Positions 54,842 through 64,000 are shown, numbered from the stretch's first letter. The stretch: 64,000 bases of DNA from Eubacterium plexicaudatum ASF492 (GCF_000364225.2 NZ_AQFT02000001.1:1488001-1552000); one strand, 5' to 3'. Notes: generated by a model from the sequence alone, not told the origin. A program made the numbers and translations.

Positions 54842-56541
54842 ATGCCAAGAAAAGCAGGAATCGGTATACAAAGTTTTGAAAAAATAATAACCATTCAAAA
54901 TTTTTATGTAGACAAAACTTCGATGATAAAAGAATGGTGGGAAAATCATGATGAAGTAACATTGATTACACGTCCAAGACGCTTTGGGAAGACGCTGAAT
55001 ATGAGCATGCTGGAATGTTTCTTTTCCAATGAATACGCGCATCGCAAAGAGCTTTTTGAAGGTCTGCAAATATGGACGGAGGCATCTTATCGTGCTTTAC
55101 AGGGAACGTATCCGGTCATCAGCTTCTCCTTTTCGAATGTGAAAGAAACAACGTACGAAAAAGCAAAAATACAGATTTTTCAGATTCTTTCGGATTTATA
55201 TACAAAAAGACGCTTCTTAAAAGACAGCGGACTTCTGACTGAAAACGAACAGCGGTATTTTGACCGAATATCCGAACAGATGACAGATACGGACGCATCT
55301 ATTTGCATCCACCGGCTGTGTGATTTTATGCAGCGTTATTATGGAAAAAAAGTAATTGTGCTGCTGGATGAATATGATACACCATTACAGGAAGCATATG
55401 TGAACGGGTATTGGAATGCAATCATTGCTTTTATGAAAAACCTGTTTCATACAACATTTAAGACAAATCCATTTCTGGAAAAAGCGATTCTGACAGGAAT
55501 TACAAGGGTTGGTAAAGAAAGTATTTTCTCTGATCTGAATAATCTCGAAGTAGTAACTTCGACCGTAGATAAATATATGGATGCGTTTGGATTTACACAG
55601 GAAGAAGTAACAGCCGCACTGCATGAGTTTGGGTTATCCGATATGGTGGAAAGTGTCAGAGACTGGTATGATGGATTTACTTTTGGATCGAAAACGGATA
55701 TTTATAATCCATGGTCTATTATTAATTTTTTGGATAAAAAAGACTGGCAACCTATTGGGCAAATACGAGCAGCAACGGTCTGATCGGCAAGCTGATCCGT
55801 GAGGGCAGTAAAACTGTTAAAATAATTATGGAGGATCTTCTGGAAGGCGGTGTGCTTTGTACGAAGATTGATGAACAGATTGTATTCGGCCAGCTGCCTG
55901 ATAACGAATATGCCATATGGAGCCTGCTGCTCGCAAGCGGATATCTGAAAATGGAATCCTGCGTTTTCGATTCGGATACAGGGTTGTATCTATATAAGTT
56001 AAAGCTTACGAATAAAGAAGTAACGATCATGTTTCGAAATCTGATTGAAAGCTGGTTTAAAAATGGCAGTCCGGCATATAACGATTTTATAAAAGCGCTG
56101 CTTTGCAATGATATCAAAGCGATGAATCACTATATGAATAAAGTAGCGCTGGATACGTTCAGCTATTTTGATACCGGAAATAAACCGTCCGAACAGGGGG
56201 AACCGGAACGATTTTATCACGGATTTGTACTTGGACTTATGGTTGAGCTGCGGGATCGTTATGTCATTACTTCCAATCGGGAGAGTGGTTTCGGACGTTA
56301 TGACATTGTGTTAAAGCCAAAGGTTTTGAAACAGGAATCGGCAGAAAATGCCATTATTATAGAATTTAAAGTTCATGACGTGGTGGATGAAGAGACATTA
56401 AAAGATACCGTCGATGCGGCGCTTTCTCAGATTCGTAAAAAGCAGTATGCCGCATCTTTGAAGGCAGAAGGAATCCCTGCAGAACGTATTCGAATGTATG
56501 GATTTGCATTTCAGGGAAAAAAAGCGTTGATCGGGTCTTAA
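54842..56541 (+). CDS. AAA-ATPase/PD-(D/E)XK nuclease-like protein (one-base frame break)
   Basis: About 566 residues after repair. The N-terminal AAA_like domain has the variant P-loop RPRRFGKTLNMSMLECFF (about 39-56) and Walker B VIVLLDEYDTPLQEA (about 176-190). The C-terminal DUF1703-type domain carries PD-(D/E)XK features: GFGRYDIVLKPK and AIIIEFKVHD (about 480-515). The frame breaks at 55751-55752; one extra C gives DWQPYWANTSSNGLIGKLI, the usual sequence at this place. The family is abundant in gut Bacteroidetes and Lachnospiraceae, often in many copies, with a proposed but unproven role in mobile DNA or defence. Confidence 0.87.
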
Positions 56542-56584
56542 AACAGGGCAAATCCGGATGATAACATCAGATTTGCCCCGTTTT
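56540..56584. terminator. Bidirectional terminator between the ATPase gene and malQ
   Basis: AAAACAGGGCAAATC (56540-56554) pairs with GATTTGCCCCGTTTT (56570-56584) with one A-C mismatch. The A-run and T-run allow function on both strands of this convergent junction. Confidence 0.75.
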
Positions 56585-56606
56585 GAAGTTCCGTAAATCG
56601 GATTTT

Positions 56607-58106
56607 CTACCAGTTCATGCGTCCGTATCGTTTTGTATATGCCAAAATTTCTTCCTGCAGTTCATCGGACAAATCTTTTGGAGTCAGTCTCCATCGCCAG
56701 TTTGTGCCTACCGTAGAAGGTTTGTTGGTCCGGCAGTCATTGTCCAGTCCCATGTAATCCTGCATCGGGATAATACATGTCTTTGCGCTGCTGCGCATAA
56801 CAAGAGAAATAAACGAACGATACAGAAGTTTCTGCGGCGTATGCTGGTCACAGAGATAGTCTCTCGCAATCTGGCGTTCTTCTTTTTTAATCGAAGTAAA
56901 CCAGCCGGCAATTGTTTCGTTATCGTGTGTGCCTGTATATGCCACGCAGTTTTCCATGTAGTTATGCGGCAGATAGTCGTTGGCAGAGCCGGAATCTCTG
57001 GAATCAAATGCAAATTCCAGTACTTTCATGCCTGGGAAACCACTGTCGTGCACAAGCTTACGTACGGAGTCCGTTACATAACCAAGGTCTTCGGCAATGA
57101 CATCATGTTTTCCCAAATGATGCTCCATACGTTGAAACAGTTCTATGCCAGGGCCTTTTTCCCAGTGCCCGTTTACCGCAGATTTTTCACCATAAGGAAT
57201 CGAATAATACTCGTCAAATCCACGGAAATGATCAATGCGCAGCACATCATACATCCGGAAGCAGAAGTACAGGCGGGATATCCACCATGCATAATCCGTG
57301 CTTCTGTGATAATCCCAGCGATACAGCGGGTTGCCCCAGAGCTGTCCGTCTGCGGAAAAGCCGTCCGGAGGGCAGCCGGCTACGGCAACCGGCACATTGT
57401 TCTCATCCAGCTGGAACAGTTCCGGATGGGCCCATGCATCGGCACTGTCCATTGCCACATAAATCGGAATATCTCCGATAATGCGAATGCCGGATTCGTT
57501 TGCGTAAGCTTTTAATGCGTTCCACTGTTCGAAAAATTTAAACTGCATGTATTGCTGGAATTCGATTTCAAAATAGAGTTCTTTGCGGTAATAATCCATC
57601 GAATATCCATAACGCAGGCGGATATCTTCCGGCCATTCATTCCATGGAACGCCTTCAAAACGGTCTTTTAATGCCATAAACAGGGCATAGTCGGAAAGCC
57701 ACCAGTTATTTTCCGTAATAAACTGCTGATAATCCGGATTTTCGGAGATTTTGCTGCGTTCATAAGCCATATGCAGCAAAGGGTAGCGGCTTTTATACAT
57801 TTTTTCATAGTTGATGTCGTCCGCAAGTTTACCAAAGTCTGCTTTGTCGCATTCTTTTTTTGTCAGAACACCTTCTTCAATCAGCGCTTCCAAACTGATA
57901 AAATAAGGATTTCCGGCAAATGTAGAAAAGGACTGGTACGGTGAATCGCCGTAGCTGGTCGGGCCAAGCGGCAGAATCTGCCAGTATGTCTGCCCGGCTT
58001 CTTTTAACCAGTCTGTAAAATCATATGCGCTTTTGGAAAAACAGCCAATGCCGTACTTTGACGGCAGACTTGTAATCGGGAGTAAAATTCCCGCTGATCG
58101 GTTCAT
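56607..58106 (-). CDS. malQ: 4-alpha-glucanotransferase (amylomaltase)
   Basis: A 499-residue GH77 enzyme that transfers maltosyl or longer units between alpha-1,4-glucans in the cytosol. Motifs seen are GILLPITSLPSKYGIGCF at the N-terminus, GDIPIYVAMDSADAWAHPELF (about 219-239), VLRIDHFRGFDEYYSIPYG with the catalytic Asp (about 290-308), VIAEDLGYVTDSVR with the acid/base Glu and GTHDNETIAGWF. It is last in a three-gene minus-strand unit (PTS, endonuclease-fold gene, malQ) with 13 bases to its neighbour, pointing to maltose or maltodextrin use. Confidence 0.95.
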   Translation of the reverse strand: MNRSAGILLPITSLPSKYGIGCFSKSAYDFTDWLKEAGQTYWQILPLGPTSYGDSPYQSFSTFAGNPYFISLEALIEEGVLTKKECDKADFGKLADDINYEKMYKSRYPLLHMAYERSKISENPDYQQFITENNWWLSDYALFMALKDRFEGVPWNEWPEDIRLRYGYSMDYYRKELYFEIEFQQYMQFKFFEQWNALKAYANESGIRIIGDIPIYVAMDSADAWAHPELFQLDENNVPVAVAGCPPDGFSADGQLWGNPLYRWDYHRSTDYAWWISRLYFCFRMYDVLRIDHFRGFDEYYSIPYGEKSAVNGHWEKGPGIELFQRMEHHLGKHDVIAEDLGYVTDSVRKLVHDSGFPGMKVLEFAFDSRDSGSANDYLPHNYMENCVAYTGTHDNETIAGWFTSIKKEERQIARDYLCDQHTPQKLLYRSFISLVMRSSAKTCIIPMQDYMGLDNDCRTNKPSTVGTNWRWRLTPKDLSDELQEEILAYTKRYGRMNW

Positions 58107-58119
58107 AGATTCATCCTCC

Positions 58120-58995
58120 TTACTTGTTTGAGACGGACGGGCCGCCTGTCGTAATCAAAACACCAAAATGATCCGACACTTCCGGTCCGTTTTCCCCGTT
58201 AAATATAACGGCAGAGCTTTGCACCGGTACGCAGCGGCTGCACCAGATATGGTCCATACGCATGCCCTCCGGCATGGTGTCACTTTCTGAAAAAGAGCGC
58301 CAGCCGTCAATACAGCCTCTGACTGTAATGCCGCCGTCCCGTTTTTCGGCCAGTTCATAAGTATCGTGCCAGCCGTCCGTTCGGATACGGTCGTATCCCT
58401 GGCCGCGAAACTGCGACGGACTGTTAAAATCTCCCATCAGCCAGATAGCGGATGTGTCTTTCTTTTTTTTCTGCAGGTGCGTATGAAAGCGTTCCCACTG
58501 TGCTGCAAATGGTTCTTCCTCATCCTGCCACCAGCCCATGTGGACCGTATAAAACCAGTCGTCGCTGTCATCTGTCCGCATACCGAGCACTTTACGGGTT
58601 TTCCAGTATGCATAATCCTGACAGCCGCTGATCAGGAATGACTCTGCGGCGGCGATGTTTGTCTGCAGGCCGAACAAAGCCATTCCTTCATCATATTTTC
58701 CGTAACCGATTTTGGCGGAAATCCAGGTCCAGCAATAGTCCAATCCGCGGGCACGCAGCCGTTTGGCTGCCTGTGCCGCGTGGTTATCCACCCGCAAAGG
58801 GACGGATTCTCCCGGACAAGGATAAAATCCTTTTAAAAGTTCATTATCTGCCACAGGTGCTTCCATCGACTGGTTGACTTCCTGCATAGCGATGATATCC
58901 GGCCGTACCTGTAGGATGGTATCTACAAACTGTTCCAGTTTTTTCTCATAATGGTCTTCCTGCAGACTATGTGTGTTCAGCGTTAACAGTTTCAT
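58120..58995 (-). CDS. Endonuclease/exonuclease/phosphatase-fold protein
   Basis: A 291-residue EEP-superfamily protein. The metal and catalytic motifs are LLTLNTHSLQ (Asn), IIAMQEVNQS (Glu about residue 39), WLMGDFNSPSQFRG (Asp/Asn about 185) and EVSDHFGVLI (Asp-His near the C-terminus). No signal peptide is seen, and the substrate (DNA, phosphoester or sugar phosphate) cannot be told. It is embedded between a sugar PTS and malQ, 13 and 23 bases from its neighbours, so it is co-transcribed with sugar genes and may be a sugar- or lipid-phosphate phosphodiesterase rather than a nuclease. Confidence 0.85.
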   Translation of the reverse strand: MKLLTLNTHSLQEDHYEKKLEQFVDTILQVRPDIIAMQEVNQSMEAPVADNELLKGFYPCPGESVPLRVDNHAAQAAKRLRARGLDYCWTWISAKIGYGKYDEGMALFGLQTNIAAAESFLISGCQDYAYWKTRKVLGMRTDDSDDWFYTVHMGWWQDEEEPFAAQWERFHTHLQKKKKDTSAIWLMGDFNSPSQFRGQGYDRIRTDGWHDTYELAEKRDGGITVRGCIDGWRSFSESDTMPEGMRMDHIWCSRCVPVQSSAVIFNGENGPEVSDHFGVLITTGGPSVSNK

Positions 58996-59018
58996 ATAGG
59001 ATACCCTCTTTTCCGATC

Positions 59019-61205
59019 TTATAAAATATCATTGATGTCTGATTTGAGCACATCTGCTTTCGGGCCATATATTGCCTGAATACCGTTGTCTTTTTTCACA
59101 AGTCCGAGTGCGCCTTCTGCCTTCCATGCAGCAATATCGGCTACTTTTTCCGGATCTTTTACGGTTACTCTAAGACGCGTCATGCAGGCATCTACCAGTG
59201 TAATATTTTCGCGTCCGCCCAAAAGTGCAATAATGCGTTCCGGCTGGCTGTTTCCGCCGCCTTTGGTATTGGAAGAAGGAGAAGCGTTTTCATCCTCACC
59301 GTCATCCGTGTAATTGCCCAGACGTCCGGGTGTTGCAAAGTTCAGCTTTCCGATCATAATATAAGCTACAAAATAGCCAATGACAAAAAATGCAACGCAG
59401 CAGATAATAAAATGAATGATATCTCCGCTCAGTCCGGCTTTTAAGGACATCGGCACACGTGTTAAAAATTCCAGATTTCCAAATGAGTGAAGTCTTAAAT
59501 CAATCACACCGGCCATTGCAAATGCACATCCCTGCAGTACGGCATATACGACGTACAGCGGAAGGGCACAGAACATAAACATAAATTCTAACGGTTCCGT
59601 AACGCCTGTTAAAAATACGGCCAGTACGGTAGAAAAGAACATGGATTTGTAATTTTTCTTCTTGTCTTCGTCAACTCTGCGGTACATCGCAAGTGCAATA
59701 CCAAGCAGCAATCCGGTAGCGCCGATCATCTGGCCGACTTTAAAACGGGCCGGTGTTACGGTAGCCATCAGATTTTCGTAAGCCGTAAGGTCGCCTGCGT
59801 CTTTAAAGTTAATTAAGTCCGTAACCCATGCCAGCCACAGCGGATCCTGGCCAAATACTTCGGACCCTGCATTGATTCCGGTCTGAATCAGATAGGTTCC
59901 GCCGAAAGAAGTATAATTCATAGGAATGGTCAGCATATGATGCAGTCCGAACGGAAGCAGCAGACGCTCTAACGTTCCGTAAATAAATGGTGCAAATACC
60001 GGAGAAGACGTCGAAGAGTTTGCAATCCATACACCAAAGGAATTAATGCCTGTCTGTACAACCGGCCAGAGCACTGCCATAACCAGAGAAATTACGGTAG
60101 AGTAGGCAATGACCGCCAATGGTACGAAACGTTTTCCGTTAAAGAACGATAACGCATCCGGCAGTTTGCGGAAATTATAATATTTGTTATAAACAACACC
60201 GCCTACAAATCCGGCGATAATTCCGACAAACACACCCATATTTAATGCCGGCGCACCGAGCACGGATGTAAAATAATTTTCTACAAGCATTTCCTGACCG
60301 AACAAAGAAGTAACGGTCGTGCCGGATTCATTTAACATGCTGCTTGTAACGCCGAATACGGCGCCTGTAATACAGTTAATTAAAATAAAGGATATAATTG
60401 CTGCAAATGCGCCGCCGGCACGTTCTTTTGCCCAGGAGCCGCCGATTGCAGCCGCAAATAAAATATGAAGGTTGTTGATAATTGCCCAGCCGATATTTTC
60501 CATTGTACTGCCGATCGTCATAAGAGCCGAAATATCGGCGCCGGCCATCTGTACCAGTTTGCCGACACTGAGCATTAATCCGGCAGCAGGCATAACTGCA
60601 ATAACCGTCATTAATACTTTGCCCAGTTTCTGCAGGAAATCAAAATTGATACCGGCTTTTTTCTTTTCCGGCGCAGCCGTCTGCGGTTCGGTTGGTTTGG
60701 AAGCAGGCTGTGGTTCAGCCTTTTTTTCGGCAGATGCGGCAGCGGCTTCTCCGGTTATTTTAAGAACCGCGTCCTGTCCGGCCCGGACTTTGCCGGAACA
60801 TGGCTGCATCTGCTTATCGTCAATGCCGTCACAGATCAGCACAGGTGTGATCAGGTTCAGGTTTTTGCTCTTTAACAGGGCCAGATCTGCCTCTGCAACA
60901 AGATCACCAACTTTTACCCGGTCGCCTTCCTTAATATGTACGGTAAATCCTTCGCCGTTTAAGCCTACCGTCTCAAGGCCAACATGTACGAGAACATCCA
61001 GACCGTCCTCCGACTGAAAGCCGTATGCGTGTTTTGTTGCCGCTACGGTTGCGACCACACCGTTTACAGGACTGTAGACCTTACCATCTTCCGGAAGTAT
61101 GGCAATGCCGTCTCCCAGCGCTTTTTCTGAAAACACAGGATCAGGAACCTGCTCCAGTGCAACGATTTCTCCCGTTAAGGGAGCAATGATTGAAATACTG
61201 CCCAT
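59019..61205 (-). CDS. PTS glucose-family EIIACB permease
   Basis: A 728-residue phosphotransferase permease with three fused domains. The N-terminal EIIA (about 1-150) has His59 in TKHAYGF and the phospho-acceptor His74 in VLVHVGLETV. A Pro/Ala/Lys linker (about 155-190) leads to the EIIC membrane domain (about 190-610; VLMTVIAVMPAAGLMLSVG, LLPFGLHHMLTIPM, GVTEPLEFMFMF). The C-terminal EIIB (about 650-728) has the phospho-Cys in LVDACMTRLRV. It is self-contained, unlike the EIICB at 16940. It starts behind a GGAGGATTC site. With malQ downstream, glucose or maltose is the likely sugar. The divergent LacI gene at 61550 is its probable regulator. Confidence 0.92.
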   Translation of the reverse strand: MGSISIIAPLTGEIVALEQVPDPVFSEKALGDGIAILPEDGKVYSPVNGVVATVAATKHAYGFQSEDGLDVLVHVGLETVGLNGEGFTVHIKEGDRVKVGDLVAEADLALLKSKNLNLITPVLICDGIDDKQMQPCSGKVRAGQDAVLKITGEAAAASAEKKAEPQPASKPTEPQTAAPEKKKAGINFDFLQKLGKVLMTVIAVMPAAGLMLSVGKLVQMAGADISALMTIGSTMENIGWAIINNLHILFAAAIGGSWAKERAGGAFAAIISFILINCITGAVFGVTSSMLNESGTTVTSLFGQEMLVENYFTSVLGAPALNMGVFVGIIAGFVGGVVYNKYYNFRKLPDALSFFNGKRFVPLAVIAYSTVISLVMAVLWPVVQTGINSFGVWIANSSTSSPVFAPFIYGTLERLLLPFGLHHMLTIPMNYTSFGGTYLIQTGINAGSEVFGQDPLWLAWVTDLINFKDAGDLTAYENLMATVTPARFKVGQMIGATGLLLGIALAMYRRVDEDKKKNYKSMFFSTVLAVFLTGVTEPLEFMFMFCALPLYVVYAVLQGCAFAMAGVIDLRLHSFGNLEFLTRVPMSLKAGLSGDIIHFIICCVAFFVIGYFVAYIMIGKLNFATPGRLGNYTDDGEDENASPSSNTKGGGNSQPERIIALLGGRENITLVDACMTRLRVTVKDPEKVADIAAWKAEGALGLVKKDNGIQAIYGPKADVLKSDINDIL

Positions 61206-61549
61206 TTTAGAATCCTCCGTTTCTTTTTCGTTTAAATTTAGGTAGTATTAGCTGCGCTTCGTACAAGGCCATGCAAATTGCAAAAAAGATATTGCGTATT
61301 TTTGCGCTGAGTTTGCACAACTTTTACGCAAACCACATAACATTACTGTACAACATTTATAAAAAAAACGCAATGACAAAACGACAATTCACTTATTTTT
61401 TTACATTTTGTATACGTTTGATACAATCATTTTATACAAAATGACGGTAACTTATCCACAGGAACAGTTGACTTTTCCGAAATTTTTCTATAATATTTAA
61501 TCATATCGAAATTTTTTATTTGGTTAAGGAAGAATGAGGAGTACAATTT
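61206..61549. promoter_or_regulatory. Divergent regulatory region between the PTS operon and LacI
   Basis: About 340 bases without a gene. For the LacI gene, TTGACT (61468-61473) precedes TATAAT (61489-61494, short 15-base spacer) or TAATAT (17-base spacer). TTTTGTATA (61406-61414) is inverted as TATACAAAA (61433-61441). TTTGCG (61301-61306) is inverted as CGCAAA (61327-61332) inside a stretch with several TTTGC/GCAAA motifs near 61272-61332, plausible repressor sites for the PTS promoter. The minus-strand promoter itself is not clearly defined. Confidence 0.5.
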
Positions 61550-62584
61550 ATGGCTGTTACAATTAAAGAAGTTGCTGCGCTGGCAGGAGTATCTCCATCC
61601 ACAGTATCCAGAACATGCAAAGATCATTCGTCGATCAGCAGAGAAACAAAAGAAAAAGTGCGCCGTGCGATGGCAGAACTTGGATACGAGCCAAATATCC
61701 AGTCGTCAGGTTTTGGACAGCCGCCGCAGCTGATCGGTGTGATTCTGCCGCCTTCGTCCAAAGATGTATATGAAAATGCATTTTATCTGGAGGCAATCCG
61801 TGGAATCAGTCAGTATTGCAACGGCCGCGAATATATCAGTGCTGTTGTAACCGGTAAGGATGACAATGAAATATTGCAGGCGGTGCGGATGCTGGCAAAA
61901 GATGATCGCATGGGTGGTTTTATCGTATTGTATTCCAAACAGGACGATACCATCGTCGATTATCTGTATAATGAAGGATTGCTCTATGTTCTGATCGGAA
62001 AAGCAAAGCAGTATGTAAATCAGACCGTGTATATTGATAATGATAACGTTCTGGCCGGACAGGAAGCTACCGAATATCTGTATCAGCTTGGACATCGCAG
62101 AATCGCCTATGTGGGCAGCGCTTATGTCATGTATTTTTCGGCGGAACGAAAAGAAGGATACCAGCAGGCATTGCTACGGCACGGCATCAAGCCAAATCCG
62201 GACTATTGTATTGAAGCGGAACAGCTTGTTTTTGACGAAAACGGACTTTTCGAAAAACTGCTGAAACGGCCGGACAGGCCGACTGCTATTGTAGCCAGTG
62301 ATGATATCCTGGCAGTTGCACTGGAGCGAACCTGCATCGGTATGGGGCTGTCGGTGCCAAAAGATTTATCTATTATTTCATTTAATAATTCTTTGTTGGC
62401 ACGGATTACCTCACCGCAGCTTACTTCCATAGATGTGAATTCCTACCAGCTTGGAATGGAGGCAGCGTCTCAGTTAATCAATCATATTGAAAATCCGAAT
62501 CTGCTGGCTACTAAAATTATCGTGCCGCATTATATGGTTGTACGTGGAAGCTGCAAAGAGATAAGAGAGGAGAGCGTATGTTAA
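61550..62584 (+). CDS. LacI-family transcriptional regulator
   Basis: A 344-residue intact regulator. The HTH is seen as VTIKEVAALAGVSPSTVSRTC (about residues 2-22), with the hinge region YEPNIQSSGFGQPPQ. The sensor domain has LIGVILPPSSKDVYENAFY, GHRRIAYVGSAYVMYFSAERKEGY, AIVASDDILAVALE and ISFNNSLLARITSPQLTSIDV. It is divergent from the PTS-malQ operon, so probably its repressor, responding to a maltose-type sugar. The stop overlaps the ATPase start by 7 bases. Confidence 0.93.
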   Translation: MAVTIKEVAALAGVSPSTVSRTCKDHSSISRETKEKVRRAMAELGYEPNIQSSGFGQPPQLIGVILPPSSKDVYENAFYLEAIRGISQYCNGREYISAVVTGKDDNEILQAVRMLAKDDRMGGFIVLYSKQDDTIVDYLYNEGLLYVLIGKAKQYVNQTVYIDNDNVLAGQEATEYLYQLGHRRIAYVGSAYVMYFSAERKEGYQQALLRHGIKPNPDYCIEAEQLVFDENGLFEKLLKRPDRPTAIVASDDILAVALERTCIGMGLSVPKDLSIISFNNSLLARITSPQLTSIDVNSYQLGMEAASQLINHIENPNLLATKIIVPHYMVVRGSCKEIREESVC

Positions 62585-63300
62585 ACAGTCGGTATGTACA
62601 AGCGGTTGAGCTGCAGTTTGATGATTGGGACGCAGCATGTTATCCCTATAATATTGCTGCCTTTCAACATTTAGAAAGACTGGAGTTTCATCACAATGTT
62701 ACTTTTTTTATCGGTGAAAATGGTTCCGGAAAATCTACGATGTTAGAAGCGATTGCAGTAAGTTTGGGACTTAACCCGGAAGGTGGCTCTAAAAATTTTA
62801 CATTTTCTACAAGAGACACGCACAGTGAACTGTATAAAAAAATACGGGTGCACAGAGGCTATCGGAGCATAAAAAGCAGTTATTTTTTAAGAGCGGAAAG
62901 TTTTTATAATCTGGCGACGGAAATTGATGAGATTGATGTAGTATCCGGTTATGGGGGAAAATCGCTGCATAAGCAATCGCATGGAGAATCTTTTATGTCG
63001 CTGATTTTAAATCGCCTGACGAATAGCGGTGTTTATTTATTTGACGAGCCGGAAGCGGCATTATCGTCGTTCAACCAGCTCGTTTTGCTGAAAAGAATGC
63101 ATGAATTATCCGACAGTGGCGCACAGTTTATAATCGCGACACATTCACCGTTTTTACTCGCTTTTCCGGATGCGGAAATCTATGAATTCGGCAGCAGCGG
63201 AATTGAGAGAAAGTCCTATGAGGAAACGGACCCATATAAATTCACAAAATATTTTATCAATAATTATGAAAATTATTTAAATAAGTTATTACATAGTTAG
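62578..63300 (+). CDS. AAA/ABC-type ATPase (RecF/YbbA-like, stand-alone)
   Basis: A 240-residue ATPase with all ABC-core motifs in one domain: Walker A in FFIGENGSGKSTMLEAIA (about residues 42-59), signature KQSHGESFMSLIL (about 131), Walker B VYLFDEPEAALSS (about 150) and the switch His in IIATHSPFLL. Proteins of this type act as soluble ATPases of the AAA_21 group; no partner gene is beside it. It starts inside the last codons of the LacI gene, so it is translated with a sugar regulator, an unexplained pairing. Confidence 0.85.
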   Translation: MLNSRYVQAVELQFDDWDAACYPYNIAAFQHLERLEFHHNVTFFIGENGSGKSTMLEAIAVSLGLNPEGGSKNFTFSTRDTHSELYKKIRVHRGYRSIKSSYFLRAESFYNLATEIDEIDVVSGYGGKSLHKQSHGESFMSLILNRLTNSGVYLFDEPEAALSSFNQLVLLKRMHELSDSGAQFIIATHSPFLLAFPDAEIYEFGSSGIERKSYEETDPYKFTKYFINNYENYLNKLLHS

Positions 63301-63313
63301 AATGTAAAAGCTA

Positions 63314-63346
63314 GTATTAATCCGTCGTTTCCCGCCGGATTAATAC
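63314..63346. terminator. Hairpin at the convergent ATPase/LacI junction
   Basis: GTATTAATCCG (63314-63324) pairs with CGGATTAATAC (63336-63346). It overlaps the last codons of the minus-strand LacI gene. No T-run follows, so termination is uncertain. Confidence 0.45.
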
Positions 63347-64000
63347 AGGGGTTATGTTTTTATGAACAAGCGCGGTCTGCGGTTTCGGACGGCGCTTTTT
63401 TCGTTCGTCCATCAGCGTGACAAGCAAAGACATTGCTTCATGGGCAATTTTATCAATCTGCTGGCCAATCGTGCTGATCGGCAGAATTGCCTGACCGGAA
63501 ACAGGAGAATCATCAAATCCGATCAGACGAAATTCGTCCGGCAAAGTTCCATATTTTCGGAATATAATGTTCAGCATGGTATTGGCATGTGTATCATTGG
63601 ACAGAAACAGACCTTTTTTTACGTTCGGATATTTGTGGGTTATATACGCAAACAGCTGCTGCATGCAGGCATTGATTTCCTGAGGGGAGTGCCCAAGATC
63701 CTGTAAGATTAATTCGTGTTTGATCTGCCGTTCTTTGCAGGTATCCAAAAATCCGCGGATTCTGCCATACGATGGGACATTTTCCGCTACCTGAGAATTG
63801 ATGTGGATAAGTACATCACAATGATTTTTAATAAGCAGACTCGTTCCCTGTACCGCACCCATATAGTTATCCGTGTTTACACTGTTTATATAAGCGTCTT
63901 CCCGTTCAATGGCCACGATAGGAATGCCGCAGGCGGCCAGTTCCTGCGAACCGATCGTATGGCTTAAAATAATCATGCCTTCGATCCGGTAGGCGAGCAG
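63317..64000 (-). CDS. LacI/GalR-family regulator, partial (5' end beyond window)
   Basis: The C-terminal about 227 residues of a LacI-type regulator; the frame is open through position 64000, so the HTH lies outside. The sensor domain is visible: LLAYRIEGMIILSHTIGSQEL, GIPIVAIEREDAYINSV, VKKGLFLSNDTHANTM, FRLIGFDDSPVSGQAILPISTIGQQIDKIA and the usual C-terminal Arg-rich ending ITPVLIRRET. The regulated genes are unknown. Confidence 0.88.
   Translation of the reverse strand: MLAYRIEGMIILSHTIGSQELAACGIPIVAIEREDAYINSVNTDNYMGAVQGTSLLIKNHCDVLIHINSQVAENVPSYGRIRGFLDTCKERQIKHELILQDLGHSPQEINACMQQLFAYITHKYPNVKKGLFLSNDTHANTMLNIIFRKYGTLPDEFRLIGFDDSPVSGQAILPISTIGQQIDKIAHEAMSLLVTLMDERKKRRPKPQTALVHKNITPVLIRRETTD

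Overview
The window looks like chromosome from a spore-forming gut Firmicute, most likely Lachnospiraceae. The grounds are the yqfC-yqfD-phoH-(pgpH slot)-ybeY housekeeping order, the low-to-moderate GC content with AGGAGG-type ribosome sites, serine recombinases of the Firmicute mobile-element type, and a mannan locus organised like the one described in Roseburia intestinalis. No rRNA, tRNA or CRISPR array was seen.

Layout. 1-6.3 kb is an accessory island: two large serine recombinases (one 5'-truncated), an IS200-type element, an AT-rich RES-domain toxin-like gene, a truncated DUF1016 nuclease and decayed sequence. 6.3-8.1 kb holds an ECF sigma factor with a DUF4179 anti-sigma-like membrane protein. 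8.3-10.3 kb holds a GDP-mannose dehydratase/reductase pair. 10.3-18.5 kb is a phospho-alpha-glucoside region: two GH4 enzymes, a stand-alone EIIA, an EIICB permease and three RpiR-type regulators, with two nearly identical promoters. 18.6-35.6 kb is a mannan-utilisation locus: LacI regulator, ABC importer (binding protein and two permeases, no ATPase), GH130, cellobiose 2-epimerase, mannosylglucose phosphorylase, two SGNH acetylesterases, ManA, a chemoreceptor and a secreted GH26 mannanase with flanking carbohydrate-binding modules. 35.7-38.7 kb holds a BlaI/M56 pair, a membrane XRE regulator and large inverted repeats. 38.9-56.5 kb holds a NeuB-like enzyme, dCMP deaminase, the sporulation/PhoH/YbeY cluster, a flippase, flavoproteins, a 973-residue unknown and a DUF-type ATPase. 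56.6-64 kb holds malQ, an endonuclease-fold protein and a PTS EIIACB on the minus strand, then LacI regulators and an AAA ATPase.

How the mannan genes would work together: extracellular GH26 cuts mannan; the ABC system imports oligomannosides; CE2- and CE17-like esterases deacetylate them; one GH130 shortens them; the epimerase turns mannobiose into mannosyl-glucose; the second GH130 phosphorolyses it to mannose-1-phosphate and glucose; ManA feeds mannose-6-phosphate to glycolysis. A chemoreceptor whose extracellular part resembles the mannanase's own binding module is translationally coupled to manA. It reads without a stop into the mannanase, which is the most striking feature of the window.

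Caution on sequence quality: sixteen frame breaks in otherwise well-conserved genes are each repaired by adding ONE base, nearly always to an A/T run, and none needs a base removed. This is the signature of homopolymer deletions in an unpolished assembly. The same kind of missing base would create the apparent yqfD-phoH and chemoreceptor-mannanase fusions, so those fusions need read-level confirmation.
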